5,269 nucleotides of DNA, taken from assembly GCA_012513165.1 (NCBI GenBank), contig JAAZCT010000153.1, positions 1-5,269 of the forward strand, given 5' to 3'. The notes under the pieces were generated by a model that was not told the origin of the DNA, made no database searches, and saw nothing but the letters and a program-made list of their open reading frames with translations. Below, in pieces: positions 1 through 3,805 of this stretch. The position numbers and the translations under genes were made by a program. Each line of letters begins with the position of its first letter. Position 1 is the first letter of the stretch. Source of the DNA: Actinomycetales bacterium (GTDB lineage: Bacteria > Actinomycetota > Actinomycetes > Propionibacteriales > Nocardioidaceae).

Positions 1-305
1 AAAACCACACCAGCGATCACCATTGGGGCGATATGCCCCTCGCCGGCAAACCGGAACGTCAACCCCATCAGCGGAAACAGGCCGAAGGTAACGGCCAAAA
101 TCAGCAGGTGGACCTGCCAAGCGCCCAGACCTACCAGCACTTGTGACGTGGGAAGTCGGAAGCCGTGCAGGAAAAACAACAGCATCACGGCGATCTCGGA
201 AGCGATGAGCGCGTAATCGAATGCCGTCCCGCGCAAGGGCAGGAAAATGCCGAGTGCCGCGAATGACAGCAGGCTCAGCACGAAGGGGTCTAGGCGAATA
301 CGCAC
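1..305 (-). CDS. Bile acid:sodium symporter-family transporter, N-terminal part (runs off left edge)
   Basis: This is an integral membrane protein, probably a secondary transporter of the BASS/SBF-like (YfeH-type) family; the substrate cannot be told from sequence. Reading the minus strand from a GTG at 305-303 gives 101 codons without a stop, starting VRIRLDPFVL. The protein is strongly hydrophobic, with likely membrane segments at about residues 8-24, 33-48, 65-83 and from 92 to the edge. The stretch LLFFLHGFRL (42-51) and the later HLLILAVTFGLFPLMGL (66-82) match what I remember of this family. An in-frame TAA lies at 317-315, only three codons upstream of the GTG, so the GTG is the first possible start. 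AAGG sits too close (1 nt) to act as a normal ribosome site, and a -10-like TAATCT at 317-312 suggests a leaderless transcript starting at the GTG. The gene diverges from proC. The family is fairly certain, the start a little less so. Confidence 0.8.
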   Translation of the reverse strand, partial: MRIRLDPFVLSLLSFAALGIFLPLRGTAFDYALIASEIAVMLLFFLHGFRLPTSQVLVGLGAWQVHLLILAVTFGLFPLMGLTFRFAGEGHIAPMVIAGVV

Positions 306-311
306 ACCTTG

Positions 312-317
312 AGATTA
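312..317 (-). promoter_or_regulatory. Candidate -10 element of the symporter gene (leaderless)
   Basis: On the minus strand the hexamer TAATCT (317 to 312) fits the actinobacterial TANNNT -10 pattern. Six bases separate it from the GTG start at 305, so +1 would fall on the first base of the start codon. No convincing -35 is seen. It shares base pairs 316-317 with the -10 of proC on the other strand. Confidence 0.5.
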
Positions 318-321
318 GGCT
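316..321 (+). promoter_or_regulatory. Candidate -10 element of proC (leaderless)
   Basis: TAGGCT fits TANNNT and is followed by six bases and then the proC ATG at 328, so transcription would start on the A of the ATG. No Shine-Dalgarno-like sequence precedes this ATG, which agrees with leaderless translation, a common mode in actinobacteria. No clear -35 is visible around 293-298. The first two bases (316-317) are also the first two of the opposing -10. Confidence 0.55.
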
Positions 322-327
322 CACACT

Positions 328-1119
328 ATGGAACAACGCACAGCAGTGCTCGGCGGTGGAGTGATGGGCGGCACCTTGGTGGCCTCGATCGTGGCTTCGG
401 GCAACCAGAACGTGGTCGTCATCGAGAAGAACGCCGAACGGGCGGCCGAACTGGCACGCGACTATGGGGTCGAGGTCGGTACTGAACTCGGGCTCATCGC
501 AGGCGCGCAGCAGATTCTCTTGGCGGTCAAGCCCCAAGACATGCCGGGGTTGCTGTCACAGATCGCACCTCACGTAGGTCCAAGCGCGATCGTTATTTCC
601 TTGGCTGCTGGTGTGACGACGGAAACCATCGAGGGCGTCTTGGGCAGCGAAGCGGCGGTCGTGCGAGTCATGCCGAACACTCCCGCCATCGTGGGTGAAG
701 GCATGTTTGGAGTTTCCGCAGGAACGAGCGTGTCAGCCGCGCAGCTTGATCAAGTGGTGAATCTACTTGCTCACGGCGGCAAGGTTGAAGTGATCGATGA
801 GCCATTGCAGAACGCGTTGACATCGGTTTCGGGTTCTGGCCCGGCGTACGTTTTTTACCTGGCCGAGAACATGATCGAAGCCGGCGTGGCCGAGGGGCTA
901 GACCGCGAAGTCGCCCGCTCGCTGACCGCTCAGACCTTGGTGGGTGCGGCAAAGTTGTTGGCCGAGTCTCCAGAGGAACCGGCCGAATTGCGTCGTCGAG
1001 TCACCTCGCCGAATGGAGCCACGTTCGCGGCGACTCAGGTATTCGATGAGGCGGGCGTCGACGAGGCGCTTATCCGAGGCATCCGGGCTGCGGCGCATCG
1101 CTCGGCGGAACTAGGCTGA
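328..1119 (+). CDS. proC: Pyrroline-5-carboxylate reductase
   Basis: This cytosolic enzyme catalyses the last step of proline synthesis, reducing 1-pyrroline-5-carboxylate with NAD(P)H. At 263 residues it has the usual family length. The N-terminal Rossmann fold opens with AVLGGGVMG (6-14), and LLAVKPQD (64-71) and VRVMPNTPA (112-120) are typical of the dinucleotide-binding domain. The C-terminal dimerisation/active-site domain shows SGSGPAYVF (168-176) and the P5CR signature region LRRRVTSPNGAT (221-232). The usual SPGG is SPNG here, with Asn229 replacing a common glycine, while the conserved active-site threonine (Thr232) is kept. The start is the first ATG, seven bases after the last base of a TAGGCT -10, and has no ribosome site, so it is probably leaderless. 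acuC begins 4 nt after the stop, so the two are very likely co-transcribed. The assignment is secure. Confidence 0.97.
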   Translation: MEQRTAVLGGGVMGGTLVASIVASGNQNVVVIEKNAERAAELARDYGVEVGTELGLIAGAQQILLAVKPQDMPGLLSQIAPHVGPSAIVISLAAGVTTETIEGVLGSEAAVVRVMPNTPAIVGEGMFGVSAGTSVSAAQLDQVVNLLAHGGKVEVIDEPLQNALTSVSGSGPAYVFYLAENMIEAGVAEGLDREVARSLTAQTLVGAAKLLAESPEEPAELRRRVTSPNGATFAATQVFDEAGVDEALIRGIRAAAHRSAELG

Positions 1120-1123
1120 AGAG

Positions 1124-2329
1124 ATGGTGGACTCGGACCAGAACGAGCAGGTGCTCGACGAGCGCGCTTGCGTTGTCTTTGACGAGAGGCTGACCGAATA
1201 CAACTTCGGCCCCTCTCACCCGATGGCGCCCGTGCGTGTCAAACTCACGATGGAGTTGGCAAAGAACCTCAACATCCTCGACGACCTCGATATTGTCCAA
1301 GCGCAACCCGCCACCGAGGACGAGTTGGCTACGGTTCACTCGGCAAAATACATCGAACAGGTGATGCACCTGTCGAAGCACCCAATTCACTCTGAGCCCA
1401 CAGCAGGTTTGGGCACCGAAGACAATCCCGTATTTGAACAGATGCATGAAGCGAGCGCGCTGATTGCGGGTGCCAGTCTCGAGGCCGCCAAGTTGGTATG
1501 GACCGGGCAACGCCGGCGAGCAGTCAATGTCAGCGGCGGACTTCACCACGCGATGCCGAACCGGGCCAGTGGCTTTTGCATCTACAACGACATCGCCTTG
1601 GGAATCCAATGGATGCTCGATAACGGTGCCGAGCGGATCGTCTATATCGACGTCGACGCGCACCACGGTGACGGCGTGCAGGCGATGTTCTATCACGATC
1701 CGCGCGTGCTGACGATTTCTCTGCACGAGTCACCGAAGACGCTGTTTCCCGGCACGGGCTATTCCACCGAGATTGGGGCAGAAGGCGCTGAGGGTTCGGC
1801 CATCAATGTGCCGTTGCCACCAGGAACCTCGGACGCCGGATGGCTGCGTGCCTTTTACGCGGTCGTGCCAATGCTGGTGCGTGAGTTTCAGCCGCAAGTG
1901 ATTTTCAGCCAGCACGGCTGCGATTCGCATATGGATGACCCGCTCACAAACCAGATGCTCACGGTTGACGGGCAGCGAGCGACGTATCTAGCGGTTCGTG
2001 ATCTCGCCGAAACGTATACCGACGGCCGTTGGATCGCGACGGGCGGCGGTGGATATGCCGTGGTCGATGTCGTCCCGCGGGCATGGGCGCATTTGTTGTC
2101 GATCGTGGCAGGAAACCCGCTCGACCCCGAAACTCCCACGCCAGACTTCTGGCGAGCCGAGGTTTTGAGCCTGCGCGACCAGCCTGCGCCGATGAGGATG
2201 ACCGACGGTCGACGCGCGTTGTACCGACCATGGGAAGAGGGATACGACCCTGCCAATTGGTTGGATCGGTCGATTCAAGCCACCCGAATGGAAGCCTTTC
2301 CGTTGCACGGACTCGACCCTCATAGTTGA
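1124..2329 (+). CDS. acuC: AcuC-type (class I HDAC-like) protein deacetylase
   Basis: This is a zinc-dependent deacetylase of the arginase/HDAC fold. In Bacillus AcuC removes acetyl groups from acetyl-CoA synthetase lysines; whether this protein has the same substrate is inference. It has 401 residues, within the family range. Visible motifs, in order: HPMAPVR (32-38), the tandem histidines GGLHHA (138-143; His141/His142), zinc ligands in DVDAHHGDG (176-184; Asp178, His180), the third ligand Asp267 in QHGCDSHMDDPL (263-274), and the active-site tyrosine Tyr311 in TGGGGY (306-311). All catalytic residues are therefore present. The ATG at 1124 is the first start after an in-frame TAG at 1112-1114. 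GAAGAG lies directly against it, so the ribosome site is poor and translation may be coupled to proC, whose stop is 4 nt upstream; the GTG in codon 2 is an alternative start. No acetoin-utilisation genes or acetyl-CoA synthetase gene are in view. Confidence 0.95.
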   Translation: MVDSDQNEQVLDERACVVFDERLTEYNFGPSHPMAPVRVKLTMELAKNLNILDDLDIVQAQPATEDELATVHSAKYIEQVMHLSKHPIHSEPTAGLGTEDNPVFEQMHEASALIAGASLEAAKLVWTGQRRRAVNVSGGLHHAMPNRASGFCIYNDIALGIQWMLDNGAERIVYIDVDAHHGDGVQAMFYHDPRVLTISLHESPKTLFPGTGYSTEIGAEGAEGSAINVPLPPGTSDAGWLRAFYAVVPMLVREFQPQVIFSQHGCDSHMDDPLTNQMLTVDGQRATYLAVRDLAETYTDGRWIATGGGGYAVVDVVPRAWAHLLSIVAGNPLDPETPTPDFWRAEVLSLRDQPAPMRMTDGRRALYRPWEEGYDPANWLDRSIQATRMEAFPLHGLDPHS

Positions 2330-2343
2330 GACGCGGCACACAT

Positions 2344-2366
2344 TTGGAAAAAGTGCTCCAATTTTT
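2344..2366 (+). terminator. Weak dyad plus T-run after acuC (possible terminator or operator)
   Basis: TTGGA (2344-2348) and TCCAA (2357-2361) form a 5-bp inverted repeat around an 8-nt spacer, followed at once by five Ts (2362-2366). The stem is short and A/T-rich, so as an intrinsic terminator it would be weak. Its position, 15 nt after the acuC stop and just upstream of the next promoter, would also suit an 18-bp operator. Confidence 0.3.
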
Positions 2367-2379
2367 AGTTCTTTAGGAC

Positions 2380-2385
2380 TACGAT
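2380..2385 (+). promoter_or_regulatory. Candidate -10 of the HTH-bS22-SDR-acyltransferase operon
   Basis: TACGAT fits TANNNT and lies in an A/T-rich stretch between two operons. It would place the transcript start near 2392, a few bases before the hairpin at 2396-2439. No good -35 is seen 16-18 bp upstream, so the call rests on one hexamer plus context. Confidence 0.4.
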
Positions 2386-2395
2386 TGCGAATTAA

Positions 2396-2439
2396 GCACG
2401 CGCTCACTCTTCGGTGGGGAAGCCGGAGAGTGCGCGTGC
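2396..2439 (+). promoter_or_regulatory. Long imperfect hairpin in the leader of the HTH gene
   Basis: GCACGCGC (2396-2403) pairs perfectly with GCGCGTGC (2432-2439). After a 2-nt bulge (TC, 2404-2405), ACTCT (2406-2410) pairs with AGAGT (2427-2431). Inside this, TCGG (2411-2414) pairs with CCGG (2423-2426) with one G·U pair, leaving the 8-nt loop TGGGGAAG. In total about 17 pairs are broken by one bulge. No T-run follows, so it is not an intrinsic terminator. It ends 11 nt before the ribosome site (GGGGAG, 2451-2456) of the HTH gene. The outer 8-bp arms could also serve as a DNA operator. The pairing is read directly; the function is unknown. Confidence 0.65.
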
Positions 2440-2459
2440 CCTAGAAGATTGGGGAGATC

Positions 2460-2663
2460 ATGACTGGACGCACTCGCTACCTGACGGTGGCCGAAGTGGC
2501 TGATCATATTCGGGTGTCGAATATGACGGTCTACAGTCTTGTGCATTCCGGTGATCTCGAAGCCGTCCGTGTTGGTCGGTCATTCCGTGTGCCCGAACAT
2601 GCGATGGAAGATCTTCTAGACAAGTCATATTTCGACGTCGGCTGCCCCAGCGCATTCGCTTGA
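2460..2663 (+). CDS. Small excisionase/BldC-like helix-turn-helix DNA-binding protein
   Basis: This 67-residue protein is almost entirely one MerR/excisionase-type winged HTH (HTH_17-like). The helix-turn-helix spans about residues 8-30 (LTVAEVADHIRVSNMTVYSL and on), followed by the wing EAVRVGRSFRVPEHA (34-48) and a short helix MEDLLDKSYF (49-58). Such proteins bind DNA, often cooperatively. No recombinase or phage gene is nearby, so a chromosomal regulator is much more likely than a true excisionase. It appears to be the counterpart of M. tuberculosis Rv0500A, which also precedes bS22. The ATG at 2460 has the ribosome site GGGGAG at 2451-2456 (short 3-nt spacing), and an in-frame TAG at 2442-2444 rules out a longer product from the upstream GTGs. 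It leads a four-gene operon behind a structured leader. Its targets cannot be told from sequence; autoregulation at the leader dyad is possible. Confidence 0.9.
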   Translation: MTGRTRYLTVAEVADHIRVSNMTVYSLVHSGDLEAVRVGRSFRVPEHAMEDLLDKSYFDVGCPSAFA

Positions 2664-2679
2664 GGTCGCCAGCGTATTC

Positions 2680-2710
2680 TTGTTAGCCCAACAGTAAAAA
2701 TTTCTAACAA
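2680..2710 (+). promoter_or_regulatory. Inverted repeat abutting the bS22 ribosome-binding site
   Basis: TTGTTAG (2680-2686) is the exact reverse complement of CTAACAA (2704-2710), with a 17-nt spacer. The 3' arm runs into the AAAGG ribosome site (2709-2713) of the GTG-started bS22 gene. A competing smaller hairpin is possible, TGTT (2681-2684) with AACA (2690-2693), which would free the 3' arm. This could modulate bS22 translation or be a DNA operator. A TATTCT -10-like hexamer at 2675-2680 is also present, without a -35. Confidence 0.4.
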
Positions 2711-2719
2711 AGGTGTGTC

Positions 2720-2821
2720 GTGGGTTCAGTCATCAAAAAGCGTCGTAAGCGGATGTCCAAAAAGAAGCACCGCAAGATGCTCAAGCGCACCCGAGTTCAG
2801 CGTCGCCGCTTAGGTAAGTGA
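2720..2821 (+). CDS. Small ribosomal subunit protein bS22 (AURKAIP1/COX24-domain protein)
   Basis: This tiny gene encodes 33 residues, of which 18 are Lys or Arg ([19 protein letters not shown], then [14 protein letters not shown]). It closely matches the actinobacterial protein bS22, which is bound to rRNA in the 30S subunit of mycobacterial ribosomes and is related to mitochondrial mS38/COX24. The start is GTG at 2720, preceded by AAAGG (2709-2713) with 6-nt spacing; the second residues [11 protein letters not shown] match the known N-terminus, which fixes the start. It lies 56 nt after the HTH gene and 3 nt before the SDR gene, inside one operon. Leu31 is encoded by TTA, a rare codon in many high-GC actinobacteria. 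Gene finders often miss it because of its size. It should not be confused with E. coli S22 (Sra, rpsV), which is unrelated. Confidence 0.95.
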   Translation: MGSVIKKRRKRMSKKKHRKMLKRTRVQRRRLGK

Positions 2822-2824
2822 TCT

Positions 2825-3805
2825 ATGGGCGGGGTCGTGTTGGGGACGGGGGCGGCCACAGCCAGTTCAGCGCACGTTGCGCGTGAACTGGCTGAGTTGG
2901 GTTCCTCGATTGGAATTACCAAGGTCGTAGCCGTAGACACGACCCTTCCTGCAGACGATTTGGGTTCTGCAAAGTTCGTCCGGGCGGATATTCGTACCAA
3001 CGTCATTGGCAAAGTCATTGCCGTCGAAGACGTGGAGACGGTCGTCCACTTGGATTTGTTGTCGACGCGAGGGCGCGCCGGTTCCGCCAAAGAAATAAAC
3101 GTGATCGGTTCGATGCAAGTGATGGCGGCTTGCCAACGAGCCGCGAGCATCCGTCGCTTCGTTCTTGTCTCAAACGCTTGCGTGTATGGCACCTCGCCGA
3201 ACAGCCCTGCCGTATTTCGCGAATCGGATACGGCACGCGGCGGCGTCAACACGGGGTTCCCTAAAGACGTCGTCGAAGTCGAGGGATATATGCGCGGCTT
3301 TGCAAGGCGCCGCCCCGACGTCACGTCCACCACGCTCCGACTGGCACATATCGTCACGAATCAGTTTTCTACGCCGTTGAGCCGGTATTTCGCGAACCCG
3401 GTCGTGCCCGCACCGCTCGGGTTTGATGCGCGATTGCAGTTCCTGCATCCGGACGATGCCATGACGGCGATCGTGAAAGCGGCCACCGAACATCATCGTG
3501 GGACGTTCAACGGCGCAGGTGCCGGTGTGCTCATGTTGTCCCCGGCAGCACGGATTTTGGGCAGGCCGGTGCTTCCGATGCCTCCCGTTGGCTTCTCAGG
3601 TGCGCTTAGCAGCGTTTCTAAGTTCATGGGTACGCCGATGACCTCCGATATCTCTCGACTTTTGACGTACGGCCGCGTGATCGACACCAGTGCTTTGCGC
3701 GAGACCTTCGGTTTCACGCCGCAGCATTCCACGCTCGATACGTTCAAAGAGTTCGCTGCGTCGCTCCGGCCAGGCATGTTCCAATTGGGAGGCTCCAGAT
3801 GGTGA
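2825..3805 (+). CDS. NAD-dependent epimerase/dehydratase-like SDR protein (atypical)
   Basis: This 326-residue protein has the extended short-chain dehydrogenase layout and corresponds to the family annotated galE2/galE3 in mycobacteria (Rv0501), but a UDP-galactose epimerase function is not supported. Visible elements are β1 GVVLGTGA (3-10), the acidic residue after β2 in VVAVD (34-38), RADI (53-56), VVHLD (73-77), EINVIGSMQ (90-98), the VSNACVYG strand (115-122), KDVVEVEGYMRGFARRRPD (147-165) and LQFLHPDDA (204-212). Two key sites are weak. The glycine motif reads TGAATASS (8-15), keeping the first Gly but losing the last. No YxxxK exists where the catalytic pair should be (GFPKD, 144-148). 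It may bind a nucleotide without full catalysis, or use other residues. The ATG lies 3 nt after the bS22 stop with AGG at 2812-2814 as a weak ribosome site. Its end overlaps the acyltransferase start by 7 nt. Confidence 0.88.
   Translation: MGGVVLGTGAATASSAHVARELAELGSSIGITKVVAVDTTLPADDLGSAKFVRADIRTNVIGKVIAVEDVETVVHLDLLSTRGRAGSAKEINVIGSMQVMAACQRAASIRRFVLVSNACVYGTSPNSPAVFRESDTARGGVNTGFPKDVVEVEGYMRGFARRRPDVTSTTLRLAHIVTNQFSTPLSRYFANPVVPAPLGFDARLQFLHPDDAMTAIVKAATEHHRGTFNGAGAGVLMLSPAARILGRPVLPMPPVGFSGALSSVSKFMGTPMTSDISRLLTYGRVIDTSALRETFGFTPQHSTLDTFKEFAASLRPGMFQLGGSRW
2859..2894 (+). repeat. 16-bp near-perfect hairpin inside the 5' end of the SDR gene
   Basis: CAGCCAGTTCA (2859-2869) is the exact reverse complement of TGAACTGGCTG (2884-2894), and inside it GCGCA (2870-2874) pairs with TGCGC (2878-2882). 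That gives 16 pairs with one bulged G (2883) and a 3-nt loop CGT (2875-2877). It begins 34 nt after the SDR start codon and 37 nt after the bS22 stop. No T-run follows, so it is not a standard terminator. It encodes SDR residues 12-24, including the degenerate part of the glycine-rich loop. Confidence 0.8.
3787..3792 (+). promoter_or_regulatory. Strong ribosome-binding site fixing the acyltransferase start
   Basis: GGGAGG lies inside the end of the SDR gene, 6 nt before the ATG at 3799. It is the best Shine-Dalgarno sequence in the window and supports translation of the whole Lys/Ala-rich N-terminal tail rather than a later start near the acyltransferase domain. Confidence 0.75.

Noticed and set aside
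1070..1726. 218-codon minus-strand open frame across the proC/acuC junction
   Set aside because: It lies opposite the conserved HDAC motifs and the proC C-terminus, resembles no family, and is the kind of antisense openness expected in G+C-rich coding DNA.
1888..2407. Several overlapping minus-strand open frames at the acuC 3' end
   Set aside because: All are shadows of acuC codons; none shows a plausible start, ribosome site or domain.
2396..2439. Leader hairpin as an intrinsic terminator of the acuC operon
   Set aside because: The stem is strong but is followed by CCTAGAAGATTGGGG with no T-run, and it lies downstream of the candidate promoter of the next operon.
2414..2500. Small GTG-started frame (VGKPESARALEDWGD...) overlapping the HTH gene start
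   Set aside because: No ribosome site precedes it, it starts inside the leader hairpin, and it has no family resemblance. The HTH start at 2460 has its own ribosome site.
2460..2663. Reading the excisionase-like protein as a sign of a prophage or integrated element
   Set aside because: There is no integrase, attachment site or tRNA nearby, base composition matches its neighbours, and the same small HTH protein precedes bS22 in other actinobacteria. It is a core chromosomal gene.
2675..2680. TATTCT as an internal promoter for bS22
   Set aside because: No -35-like sequence is correctly spaced, and a start near 2686 would cut the 5' arm off the adjacent inverted repeat. It is kept only as a remark.
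2797..3357. 186-codon minus-strand open frame opposite the SDR gene
   Set aside because: Its composition is Ser/Thr/Arg-rich without motifs, and it covers the end of bS22 and the SDR gene, both with clear family matches.
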